Assembly: GCA_021613375.1 (NCBI GenBank)
Contig: CM038711.1
Span: 20,414,694 to 20,478,693, forward strand
DNA: 64,000 nt
Direction of reading: 5' to 3'
Origin: Megaleporinus macrocephalus
Taxonomy: Eukaryota > Chordata > Actinopteri > Characiformes > Anostomidae
The position numbers and the translations under genes are program-made. Below, one piece after another: positions 1 to 11,700 of this stretch; position 1 is the stretch's first letter; each line of letters starts with the position of its first letter. Under the pieces are notes generated by a model, which was not told the origin of the DNA, searched no databases, and saw only the letters and a program-made list of their open reading frames with translations.

Positions 1-676
1 GTAACTAAATACGTGGTTCGGTTCAGTATTGTGTAGCTATGAAGACGCATAAAATAATAAAGTTTATCTGGTTCGTTTCAAAGCTCGGCCTGTTGCGACA
101 GCGCTCTAGATACTGAGCAAGCAGTGCTTAAAACCCACCGACCTCTCCGGCCCTCATGTCCAAATCTACCCACAACAAGAGTCGTGTGTACTAACCAGCA
201 CTATTTACAGCATTTCTGCTGCATCTGCCTCACCAAGTTACCTGCCTTCATCCGGCGCACGGCTAGCTAACGCGTACTAGCTCTGAATAACGTGCTCAAA
301 ATATAAGGAGAATTTTCGTGTAAGTAAACAAAATCGGGTTCGGTGTAGGTTGTACTGCTCTTGGGACACAAAGTCAGCCTTAAAAGTACATACTGGACTG
401 AGTTAACGTTATACGGTCACAAGGTTCGCTGTGTTTGCCTCAGCTAAGCAGCTAGCCGCTGTCGCTAGCCAAGCGGTGAGATGTGTTTTGCTGTAATCTG
501 TCACCCCGTTCTGGCATATTCTTCTTTCCTCTTTTGAAACAAAGCAGAGGGACGGAAAAAGCAGCTCGGACCAGATCGGAGAGATGGCACACACACACAA
601 ACACACACACACACACTCACACAACAACAACACACAGTCTGTCCGTTGAGCGGCCGAGGCCCGAAAGCCGACGGCC
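1..676 (-). other. ranbp10: RANBP10 intron 1, unduplicated part
   Basis: This stretch lies just downstream, in minus-strand sense, of the splice donor of RANBP10 exon 1 (donor GT at 713-712). It is not repeated in the second duplicate, so it is the only path from either first exon to the rest of RANBP10, which must lie left of the window. It contains a CA-rich microsatellite at about 588-637. I see no coding exon in it; the open frames here cross the microsatellite or read through splice sites. Confidence 0.7.
588..637. repeat. CA/AAC-rich microsatellite
   Basis: Runs of CA dinucleotide interrupted by AAC and CTC units. It lies about 40 bases before the left breakpoint of the tandem duplication and is not copied in the second unit. 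Confidence 0.9.
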
Positions 677-713
677 GAAACAGCGTTGGAGAGTTGCTGT
701 CACGGCTGTGTAC

Positions 714-912
714 CTTTGTAATGCACCCGCAGATTGTTCTGCGAGAGCCCGATGTAGCTGTACTTATCCTTGGGGCTCCAGGATCGGGGTAACGGGGTCT
801 CTTCCTCGTTCACGGCCGGGTACAGCCGCTTCAAACGCTCGTTCAGCTCTTGCTCCTGGTCATTTGAAGCAGGATCCCCCGGTAGCAGGCTCCCCGCTCC
901 AAGCTCTGCCAT
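714..912 (-). CDS. ranbp10: RANBP10 coding exon 1, copy A
   Basis: Minus-strand first coding exon, ATG at 912-910, with a GT donor (GTACAC) directly after base 714 in phase 1. It encodes 66 residues plus one base. The stretch [19 protein letters not shown] followed by NNLRVHYKG is the conserved segment that enters the SPRY domain of RANBP9/RANBP10. The short, unelaborated N terminus and the TSNAXIP1 neighbour favour RANBP10. The protein binds Ran and beta-tubulin and is a RanBPM-type partner in the CTLH ubiquitin ligase complex (family knowledge). The rest of the gene (SPRY continuation, LisH, CTLH) lies left of the window. A near-identical exon sits at 14787-14985; the two differ at residue 15 (Ala here, Val there). 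Confidence 0.88.
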
Positions 913-929
913 TTCTCCCCTGTTTTTCG

Positions 930-1130
930 TCTTCTAATTCCTACACTGTGCTGTCAATCTGCTGAAAACGGGGGGAGAGCGACAGACTGAGCAGTAACAG
1001 TAGTAGCGATATCCCCGGATAAGCAACGCTCTACGGTGGACCGCGCAGAGGCGTGTGGGTAATGTTGTTCACAGCGCGAGCCTGTCACGTTACCAGCCGA
1101 CGAGACCGCGAGAGCTGTAAACTACAAAAC
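930..1130. promoter_or_regulatory. Head-to-head CpG-rich promoter RANBP10/TSNAXIP1, copy A
   Basis: GC- and CpG-rich sequence directly upstream of the RANBP10 start (minus strand) and upstream of the plus-strand TSNAXIP1 unit. It contains no TATA box that I can see. The same sequence recurs at about 15003-15203. A bidirectional promoter is inferred from the gene orientations; no transcription start can be fixed from sequence alone. Confidence 0.5.
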
Positions 1131-3162
1131 CCATAAATTAATGGACCCGTAAAAGAGAGAGAGAGATAGAGAGACTGAAGTAGAAGAAGTTACAGGAATT
1201 AATCAGTGCCCATTCTTGGTGCTCTCTCTGTTATTTGCCGTAATCAATGGGCGTCGTTTATCATCTGTGTCCTCTGAGAATCCGGATCACTGTTCTTGCT
1301 TTCAGGAGAAAAAAAAACAATTTTACACAACTACTTCCACTAAGTACAGTACAACTCTTTATGTAACAGAGATCATATTAATCCTTATGACTTGCCAGGC
1401 ATTATGAGAGCCAGAGCTACAGAACATTTGGTGCAGATTTGGCGCAAAGCGAGGCCCTTATTTTTTATCCTAAATCGGCAGCGATCGCAGCGGTTTGGCG
1501 AGATATTGTAGTGAGACTATTCTTGGACTTTAGTGACGTCACATTAACAAAGCCTGATTTATTGATGGTCAGTGTATAAAATGTATGAATCAGATTTCTA
1601 GTGTACAGCAGCTGGGAGATGAACGGCTACTACGTCAGCGCGATTCTGGTTTAATATGGGGCTCAGGCTGGAAAAACACAAACACTGCGCTGCGACCAGG
1701 CTCAGAAAAACAAGTCAGTGGATCATGTGTGAAAGAAACGGGCCTGTTCAGCGTTGCCTCAAAGAAATATCGTGTCACATCGGCAATGTTGACGTTAGGC
1801 CAGCGCTGACGTCTCGTTTAAGTGAACATATTGCAATGCGTGTGCAACGTTGTTGAGAAAGCCGACTAGGAGCTCGCCCCGATCAGAAAACCGGTATTGT
1901 TTTAATCAGGCACGCTACGGCTGCCTCTTATTTCGAGGTCTTTTTTGGGCCATTCGATACCATAGTAACCACTTATAAACAATAACAATGCCGTGCCGTG
2001 AGGTTTTGTTAAAGTGAAGATACTTTTTTTTATTTCATCGCGTTTCTGTATGTCGCAACGAAAAGATGTATTTGCCGCCCCTGTCAGCGTCTGAAAGGCA
2101 AGAATAACTTTGGTTTAGTAAATGTGGGCAACGCCCAAAACGCTTAAAACGTATCACTATCACTGAAAGAGCTTTAAGCAGCAGCAGCAACAGTCTGTCG
2201 TTAAAATGGGTTGCTGGGCGCCATGAGCTGAAACTCTTCGTGGTATTTCTATTAGTATTTTTATTAGTATTTTCATGCTTCAATTTTTAGAAACTAGGCT
2301 CTCAGTGAAGGAAATTAGTCATATCTGACGACATTGAGGTTTGAAATTGAAGCAGGTGTCGCGTTAACGCTCCTCTGTCTGGAGAGAAACAGGAATATGA
2401 AGTAGCTTTCTGACTGCAGTGTTAATGACGAGTCACCTCTGAAAATTAGTTCTGGCCTAACTTAAGACTGGAAAACACACCATAAGTATTAATAACCGAG
2501 GCACTGATCAGGTTAGATACATGTTATTCATGTCAATTTTGGATTTTATGTATTTTTGCCTGAGGCCACATTTTTAGCTTGTATGTAGAAATGTGTCGAC
2601 CTATATGGGTAAAAAGCGAGTTTTTGTTTAACCCTTTAATGCACGAGTCAAGTATCTCTTTGGTATATATTTTGAAGTCAGTGTATTAGTGCAGTAGAAG
2701 GGCAGTGATACAAAATACAAAAATGTTTTTTTTTTATTTACAAATAAAAATAATAAAACTGAAAAAGGATTTATGATGATCAAAAACAAGTGAGGAATTA
2801 ATGGAAGCTTAAATGATAAAATTAATTTATTGCAAAGATATAGAAAATAAAACCTCAGTCAGGTCACTTTATGTGACATTATTGCTTAATTTAGTTCTTT
2901 CACAGTAGTAACATAAAACACAAGATATGCCTATTTTAAATAGACGCAGTATTAATACACACCTCAAACAGTGTTTTTACTGTTCATGATGTAATGAAAC
3001 ATGAAACATCATGGGTCTGTTATTATAGCATTTAAATGTTATTACATATACAACACACAAAAACAAAACCAGGTATAGTGCATGAGATCACAAATCAGTC
3101 ACAGTTTAAAAAAGCATGACATTTTGATGAAATATAATGGGTTTACATGTCAGAATTTAGAA
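1130..3162 (+). other. Noncoding segment shared with copy B (TSNAXIP1 5' region)
   Basis: This segment matches about 15203-17412 with a few percent divergence. It includes a GA microsatellite near 1153-1172. Differences are large indels: 1598-1850 (253 nt) is present only here; a segment equal to 16942-17260, which carries a probable TSNAXIP1 exon, is missing here; about 180 nt of copy B near 16452-16630 is also missing. I see no intact coding exon in it. Confidence 0.65.
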
Positions 3163-3552
3163 AGACTGCATAATAGTTTAAATTTGTATGTTATAGCTTT
3201 ATAAAAGAGGGAGCACCTTTTAACCTGAAAATTTTGAATTGAGCTGCTATATCAAGGACAGAGAGTAGACAAAAGTGCTGGAACTACAGTATGTGTAAAT
3301 TTACTTATTTGTTTTCCATGATGGTTATTTATAGGCTTCTAAAATAATGATTTACTGTAAATTTCTAATGAGCCAAAAAGTTATTTTTTAAATGATGCTG
3401 TTATTATTTGATAATTATTATATGATATTAGTAAAATACGATCCTTTGCAAAACACATACATAAATTACTGGTCAGCTGTGCTCCGCTAATTATGACGGG
3501 CTGGTCTAAGCCAAAAATGCCAGGGCCGATTTTTGTCCCAGTCCAGCCCTGC
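3163..3552. other. Non-homologous replacement segment in copy A
   Basis: Between two stretches that match copy B, this 390-nt AT-rich piece has no counterpart. It replaces copy B 17413-18132, which carries two TSNAXIP1 exons (17627-17753 and 17909-18002). The right end reads like a repeat terminus. Probably an insertion with deletion; family not recognised. Confidence 0.5.
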
Positions 3553-3886
3553 ATCCAGGCCACTATCTAATAATGCTCAGTGGTGTAAACTTGTGAAAAG
3601 AGACATTAGAATTAAAGTGTGCTATCCACAAACCAAATTATGTTTAATAATCCAGTTTACAGAATGTACTAAAGACCTGCTCCTGCCTTCTAATAAAAGT
3701 TTTGCAAACGGTTGTTTCAGCGTATTTGCAGGAGCAGATCCGTGAGCTGCCGCTGCTCTCTGAGCAGTGCGAGAAAAAGATTTTGTTTGAGGGTGCTGGA
3801 GAGAACTGAGATCAGGGCTTTAAAACAGGAGCACCAGCATCTGCAGCAAGTCATTGAGAGCATGACGGAACAGCCGAAAGCCGCTT

Positions 3887-6770
3887 AGCAGCTCCATTTG
3901 GGATGTCTGAACTGACAATGCTCCTGGGACAGTTTTTCTCCACCCAGCAAGACCGCGAGGAGAGGCTACTTCCGTGAGTTGAAAACCACCCTTGCTACAG
4001 CATGATCAGGTGAAATGAACATTAAGCCAAGGGCTCCTGCAGCTGGGACATTAAGATCCTCAGTTACTTCAATGTCAACAGATGAGTAAAGTCCCAGAGT
4101 ACCTCTACCAACACCAGCACCTAGACATGCACAGTCAATTGGTCCTCTGAGTTCTCAAGAGCCAGTTTCTCAAGTGGCACAGTCCGTGTCCAGCCAGAAG
4201 GCCAGAGAGGTGTACCAGACTGAGCCAAAAATGCCTTCTTTCCAAGCTGGGCAGGACATTGAGAATGACCTACTCTGCTTTGAACGGCTAGCAAGAGCCT
4301 GGGGATGGCCAGATGAAGAATGGATTGTCGACTTGTGCTACTGCTGACAGGCAAGGCCCTTGAGGCATATATGGCCATGGACGAGGAAATGTCAATCTCA
4401 TATCCAGACCTGAGGGAGGCACTGCTTGCGAGGTTCGACATATCCTACCACCAGAGATTCAGGGGGTGGTTCGTACCAGCAGGGGAGACCTATCATCATC
4501 TGGAAAAATCAGGGGAATCGTCATCCTGGAGCAGTTCCTACAGGTACTTCCAACAAATGTTTGCACCTGGGTTCAAGAGCATGAGCCTGCAAATGGACTG
4601 ATTGCAGCAAAGTTGGCTCAACAGTACCTGAATGCTCAACGAGAATTGCCACGGTCCTCACAAGCACCATCTAGGGAACAAAGACTTGAAGGTCATCTCA
4701 GCACTGTTCCAGAACAAAGCACACCTAAAGACACACAACATGGACAAAAGGGTTAGACATTAGGGTTAGGGTTAGGGTTAGGTAAACATTAGTTTGTTTT
4801 TATTGTTGGCAGCAAGGACATAAGGCATCTATATGCCCTCTTAAGAAGCCTAAACTGTCTAGTTTCTTTTATGTACCAAGAAAGGGGGGCATGTTTATAC
4901 AGGACAGAGGGTTATCAGTGACAAGCGATCTCAATGAATTTTCTCACACCAGCCTGGGAAACTCTAATGACATTAAGATAATGGTTAACGGACAACCTTT
5001 ACATGCTATGTTGGACACTGGGAGTGCTATGACTTTGATAAAGGGGGATTTTTTTGCCACTTAGCGTGGTTAACCATTTGGAACTGACCAAAATACAGTG
5101 TGTACATGGGGATGTCAAATACTATCCCACAGCTGATGTTACTCTTGGGGTTTCTGACAATGTGTTTCTTTGGAGGGTGGGAGTGGTTAAAGATTTGCTT
5201 AAAGACATGATGATAGGCAGGGACTTGCCAGTCTTGACTGATTTGTTGGGGGAGGCGCAGTCTACTGTTAACTTGTCTTGTCCGGTTTTAACATGCTCTC
5301 AAACCAAGGCTGGTGTCGAGCCTCTACCTTTAATTGCAGATAGTCTGTTTGAGGGTGGGAAGAAGGGTCCAAAAAAGTCACGTCAGAAACAACATCTAAA
5401 AGCTTTAGGATCACCCACACATCCACCAAAAACACATCTCTTACCACTGGTCTATGGCAGGTTCCCACAAACATAGCCATTCTTCAGAGAGAGGATCCTT
5501 CCTTTGCTCGCTTGTATCAACAGGTCAGAGAGAAGAGTAACAATGGGCCACTTAGCTGTAAAGACATGTTCTAGAGAACAACATTCTTTATTTGGCAGAT
5601 TCGCCTAACAATTGGTTGGTTGTTCCCACTAGCTGCAGGTCTTTAGTTCTACATCTTGCACACCATTCCATGGGCAGGTAAATTAGGACAAAATGACCTT
5701 AGGGTTAGCCATCGCTTCTTCTGGCCTTCTATGTATTCTTATGTCCAGAAATACTGTAGCTCATGCCCTGACTGCCAGAAAACCAGTCCCATTCGACATT
5801 CTGATAAAACTCTTCTGCAGCCCTTGCCCATTATTTCCACACACTTCACACATGTGGCTATGGACATTATAGGCCCATTTGAGAAGAGTAGCTCTGGGTT
5901 TAGGTAAATATTGGTTAGGGTTACCCTTGTACAACTTTTTTTAGAGTGGGGTTTCCTGATGAAACTCTCAATGGCCAAGACCCAATTTCACTTCTCAGCT
6001 AATGTCAGCATCTGGGAATCACTGGCGTTTGCACCACATTCTATCACCCCCAAACAGATGGTTTGGTCGAAAGGTTAAATTAAACCTTAAAATCCATGCT
6101 GAAAAAGTTTAATTCAGACACTGGAAAAGACTGGGATAAGTGGTTGGAAATGAGAAAGGCCTGAAGAAGCAAGGGCCTGTAAAAAAATCAATGCAATTTC
6201 AAGGTTTGATGCTTACCCGATGCCCAGAATTGATGACCTACTGGATCGGCTTGGGCGTGCTCAGTTTATACCAACCCTTGACCTATGTAAAGGGTACTGG
6301 TAGGTTTCACTGGCAGCTGAATTTTGGGAATACACAGCATTCCACACTCCCTTTGGTCTTTTGCACTTCATAGTCATGCCTTTTGTTCTTCATGGTGCTC
6401 CAGCAACCTTTCAGCAGTTAATGAACCATGCTTTGAGAGGTTGTGAAGGTTATTGTTAAGCATATCTTAATGATGTGGTGATATTCAGCAGTACTTGGAA
6501 GGATCATCTCAAGCATGTTGATGCTGTGCTCAAATGCATTGACAGTGCGAGTTTGACACTCCATGTGGCCAAATGTCAATGAGGTCAGCCGGTAACCCGG
6601 TACCTAGGATACCAAGTGGGAAGGGGTTTGATCCAACCACAAGGGGACAAGGTGAAAGCTATTAAAAATGGTCTCCCACCTCACACCAAGAAACAAGTGC
6701 GTTCCTTCCTTGGCTTGGTTGGATGGTATCATCAGCTTATCCCTCTAGCTGATTGATAGTGGAGCCAGTG
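3887..6770 (+). mobile_element. Degenerate Gmr1-like Ty3/Gypsy retrotransposon
   Basis: Plus-strand remnants in the order Gag, protease, integrase, reverse transcriptase. Gag: a start near 3904 and the segment LLTGKALEAYMAMDEEMSIS at about 4340-4400. A zinc-knuckle remnant (GHKASICPLKKPK) lies near 4810-4850. Protease: HAMLDTGSAMTLIKG near 5010-5045, with the DTG triad. Integrase: a zinc-binding stretch with CPDCQKTSP near 5765-5795, then MDIIGPFEKSSSG. Reverse transcriptase: [19 protein letters not shown] near 6400-6450 and AYLNDVVIFS, where the usual YLDD has become YLND, then FLGLVGWYHQLIPL near 6710-6750. Integrase upstream of reverse transcriptase is the hallmark of Gmr1-like Gypsy elements in fish (from memory). 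Many frameshifts and stops are present and I found no LTR pair. The element is inactive. Confidence 0.85.
4760..4782 (+). repeat. Short interstitial telomere-type (TTAGGG)n tract
   Basis: Nearly four perfect TTAGGG units inside the Gmr1-like element, between the Gag remnant and the zinc-knuckle remnant. Isolated GGTTAGGGTTA-like words recur near 5698 and 5913. Confidence 0.9.
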
Positions 6771-7173
6771 TGCACTGAGGAAAAAATGGTTGTAAATAGA
6801 CTTTTTTTTTGTTTGTTTGTTTATTTTTTTGGATTTTTCCTTCTCTGAATATACACTCTTGCACTGAAATGTGCTATTGTGGTTTTGCCATCGTTTTCTT
6901 TTTAACTCACAACCTTCTCAGAGCATATCTACCCTCAACTGCGAGCAAGGTGTGACAAGCTCTGAGACAACATTACTGCTGGTGTGTGTATGCAAAGGTA
7001 AAATAGATTAATTGGGATTACAGTTTATATCCCATATATCCCAGTACAATCTAATAGGTTTGTTCTTCAGAGTATTCATTCTTATTATATATTACAGGCT
7101 GCAAATACTATAACGCAGTATGTGCACTTAATTCATATCAGTGACGACATCTTCTGTCCTGGGTCCTATGCAG
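6771..7173. other. Retroelement edge and TSNAXIP1 intron remnant
   Basis: From about 6955 the sequence matches copy B from about 19073 (intron upstream of the 19290 exon). 6771-6950 has no counterpart in copy B and may be the degraded 3' end of the Gmr1-like element. No gene seen. Confidence 0.5.
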
Positions 7174-7827
7174 GTTTATCATCTAGAGAAGAAACTGGCA
7201 GCACAGTATCTGCAGTACAGGGAGGAGAGTGATGCCCGCAAACTGCTTATTTCCAATATCAGCAGCCTGAGCTACAGCCCGGAAGAGGAGCCAGACGTGA
7301 GCCAGTCCTAGTCCTTAGTCCTAAGAATCAGTAGATGCTATTGGCCACATAGAGGCACCGTGAGTCATTGATCGCAGTTGGAGAAGTCAGCCTGAATTTT
7401 GTTCAAAAATGCAGGACTGAGTTCACATGTGGTTTCCAATAAATACAATAAGTCAGTGTCTTCATTTTCTCTTTTTTTCTTCTTTTAGAGGAGCAGTCTG
7501 ATGATCCTGTGACGGTGAAGCTGGCTCTAAAGGTGTGTAGAGAGGATCTAACCAGGGCCCAGGTGGAGCTGAACTGCGTGCAGGCAGAATACGGGGATGT
7601 GGTTCCTCATAGAGACTGGGATAACCTAGACCGCATGTACAGAGAGAACCTTCTAAAGGTATAAGGTGGTGCTTCTTGTAGCTCTATTTGTAGCTTGTTT
7701 TTTTGTCATGTCTCAGAACCAACACATTTTACATATACTTATTTTACAAATACCCACCCATCCAGCCTACAGCAGGTTAGCTATGCTTATTCATGCTATG
7801 CTTATTCATAACCACAACACACGTGTG

Positions 7828-7852
7828 TATATATATATATATATATATATAT
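7828..7852. repeat. (TA)n microsatellite
   Basis: Uninterrupted TA run in the pseudogene intron. The matching place in copy B (about 19918) has only a short TATATAT. Confidence 0.9.
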
Positions 7853-8786
7853 GATGAAACCCCTAAGGGATAAAGAATGGTTGGAAATTATGTTGTAAAA
7901 ATTAACGATCACAGATTTTTTGGGGGGCAATATAACACAAGTTTTGCCCTGAAAGTGCACATTTGTCTGTGGAAAATTAGATGAAAACAACTGAAACCCA
8001 TTTGAACATCACAAGCTGTCTTTGTTATAATACATGCCCATGCACATGTGAATGCATCCCAGCCATAAAACGAATCTGCTCAGTGTACAAAAAAGATAAA
8101 AGCCACTATCTTTATGTATTCCTGTTGTAGCTGGAGACCTTACAATCAGACTTTCACCAAATGAAGTCAGAATACGACATGCTGCTAGACACACACCGCC
8201 AGGTCAGCCTGCAGAAAGACAGCCTTCAGAATGAACTAGAGGTTTTCCAAGAAGCCTCCACACCCAGACCCCAGTGGGAGCAGTGTGCAGGTATAGCTCT
8301 ATGTATCAGCACCCCTATACAGAAATTTAGTATACTGAAATTCTTTGAGACTAAAACTTGATTCTTTAAGTAAAGAGTGAAACTCAATCAAATCTATGTT
8401 CTATGAGTTGATTATAAAACAATTCAAATAACCCATCACTGGAAAACCTTTGATCAATGGGCTTATTAGAAGAACTGATAGAGAAAGTGTACAGACTGTT
8501 AATGATTTATTGTAACTGTGTTTGTAACTTTGTAAGACATGCTCGGTGGCACAGAGTGTTGCTCTGAGATCTTTGAGGCAAGAAAACGCTGGAGATTCTT
8601 CTGGAGGAGTTGAACAGCTTTGGCTAGGAGCAGAAGGAGTTCTTCACTCTCCTGGCCTGGTGAAAAACCATCACATATAATTATTATACAATCCTGTACT
8701 TCTTGTGGCTAATAGAATTGCACTCCACAGGACCTGCCTTTTAATAAAAACAAGTTTTGTTATTCCAGGGTGCCTCCAATGATGTA

Positions 8787-11700
8787 AAGCAGTCACAAAA
8801 TGGATGTTTCCAGGGAGACAAAATTTCCCTTTGAAAGGGACGTATGCCATCTTTATCATATAGATAATCAAAGATATGGATATTCCTATTACTCCAAGGA
8901 GGGAATGTGAATAGTTTAGCTCATGTCAATAAGTAATTATTGTGCCAAAGTTGCAAGACTTATAAAAATGATCTGAAAGATCTAAATATCTGTGCACTTG
9001 TTTCAATATAGTCACAGTATTATTTATTATAGGTCCTAGAGTGAGCAAAACAGATTTTCACTTAAATGTGCCTAAAAATGTTACATCCTGAAGTCTTTAT
9101 GGTGCAACCATAGATTTTTCCATAGATAGCACGCCAAGGGGTTGACGCAGAAGGATCTAGCCATGTCCTTAAATATCTCAGCTGGAATGACCAATAGTAC
9201 AACTTAAAATTTGGGAAACCAATACCCCCAGAAGATTTGGGGTGTTGCAAGGTGGACAAACATATTCGAGCACAGTTATTGTTCCAAATAAAAACACGTC
9301 AAGCTAAATATAATTTTTTTAAAAATTGGCTGCTGGGGTGAGTGGTAACATAGGAAACAAAAAATTAATCCATGGGAAATATTCTTTTCTATTACCGATG
9401 TTCTTCAATGTAGAGTAAAATGTAAAGGAGACCATCTTGTCAAATCCTAGCAAATATCCAGGTAAAACAATTATTTCTACTAGCAAAAGTGATTGTAGGA
9501 TGTATCTTTATACCTAAATACGTACATTCGGAGACCCATCTCTGGGTCGGGATCTCAGGAGGGAGAGAATATGCTTCAGCTATTGCGTCCAATGGCATCA
9601 ATACAGACTTTGACCAGTTAATTTTGTATCCTGAGAACAAGCTAAATAGGATAAACAGAGAAAGAACATGGGGAAAAGAGCTGAATATGTCTGATATATA
9701 AAGATATCATCAGCGTAAAGAGATATATAACAAAGAGACCCTTTTATAGATATGGGTTTGATTAACATATTCTGCCTCACTGCCTGAGCCAATGGTTCTA
9801 CAGCAAGAGCAAATAAAGAAGGGGACAACGGACAATCTGGTATAGAGCTCTAATGAATATTTGATTGATTTCAGAAAAACTGGTCCAACTAAGTCCCATA
9901 CTGCTATTATTATCTGGAGGGATTCCTTCCAAACCTGGCAACTTGTGTATAGAGACAATTGCATCCTTAAGCTCCTCTAATGAGATATATGCATCTAACT
10001 GCATAACCTAATGAGGTGTAAGGGAAGGCAGATCTATGGATTTTAAAAATTATCAATTTCCTTGGTACACTCTAAAAAATAATTCAGTGGCTTTGTAAAC
10101 ATCACAATAATAAAAAGCTATACAGCATTAATAAAATCTCTGAATATCATTTAAGTAATTGAGTTGGACATATCAAAACAAATGCCTAAATCTCCAACAG
10201 TTAATTGTGTCCTAAACCTACATTTACTAATTATTCCAAATAAAATATTTGAGATAGAAGTAATTAAAATGATCAATTGTAAATTACTACCATTTATATT
10301 TATTTCCAATAATTTTCCCCACAACAACTTAAGAAATCGAGTAAGCTTAGTTAAACGTCAAGACGTGGAAGACTTTAACAAAAAGAGCGCAAAGAGGAGG
10401 GGAGGACTGCAGTACTGAGAAGGAGAGCAATCTTAGCTACCTGCAAATCTTGGTAAGTATTGGTTTTTATTTAATAGAGACTCTGTCTTCGTGCATACAT
10501 ATTTTTTACGGGTAGTGATTTTCTGAATACTGTCGCAGTCAGCTTTCTCGATAACGTTAAGTAGCATTAGCTTAGCTAGCTAATTTTTGCAATTTGCAGG
10601 TCCTGCAGGTAGAAACATAGTGACTTTGGCTATTTATGGATTATTTTCTTTCTCTGGAGAAAAAAAAACAGAGCTCTAGAGAAGGGTGGGGATCAAGGAG
10701 AGGGAGAGTAGAGTAAATGCCGTTGTGCTTCAGAACCGAGCTGAAATGACTGGATTCTAGCGGTGAACGTCGCGTGGGGTCCTACTCCGTCTGGAGTTTC
10801 AGCTTGTAGTATAGCTAGCTAGGTTAACTGTGTGTAAATTCGCACAATGACAGGGAAAGTCTGATTTATGCTGTCATTCAGACTAATATAAGTAATAGAA
10901 GGCAGGAACCTGAACGTGCAAAACAGACGCAAATGTTATGCAGCTCGTAAAATGTGTGACATTTCTACACGGGCCGCAGACGGGTGCTATCGCTCACCAC
11001 GCAAGAAGCATGGTTTTGACTAAATCTCCAGCGCTAACATCAGCTAAACATGTAGCTCAATGTGCTAGGTACAAGAGAGGGACACGGGGTTGCTATCAGC
11101 ACCTATCAGGGCTATTTTCACCGAGCAAAATAAATATGTGCAGTTGATCTAAAACTTGAATGTATCATAGTTTTATATCCTGTTTAAAGTTATATGGATT
11201 TTAGTTTTTGCTAGATTGAAATGACAATCGATTTTGTCAGTAATTCTTTTTTTTCTTCTTCTTATCTGTCTCTCAGGTCAGTGCAGAGTTTCAGAGGATC
11301 ACCACCTTCACACCGGAATTCTCCTGTAAATTCTGTAATCACTTTTCAGCTTCGCTTTTCAGAGAAGTTGCGCTGTCCAGGTTTTCTGCCATATGCAGTT
11401 TAGTTTAGCCATCTGTTCTCATAGCATTTTACATATACAGTTTCAATACAAGAAGTAGTTAAGTTAGGCTATACAAAGTTCTACAGTAATGGTTTTATTA
11501 CTGTGTAATCGAATGTGAGATTTTCATTAATCCCAAACGAGCTCTGTTCGCTTTTTGCTGTTGTATGGCATCTTAATTTGATTGAATGACCCGTAGCTGT
11601 TTGTGTATTTCATCTGTATTTAAGATGGCCAAGTTCAATTCACCTGACTGTCCTTTTCTACATATTCCATTTCCAAAGAAACCCAGGTTGAATTTAATGC

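Noticed and set aside
483..965. 160-codon plus-strand open frame across the RANBP10 promoter and exon 1
   Set aside because: It is antisense to the RANBP10 exon and crosses the CA microsatellite; no family resemblance.
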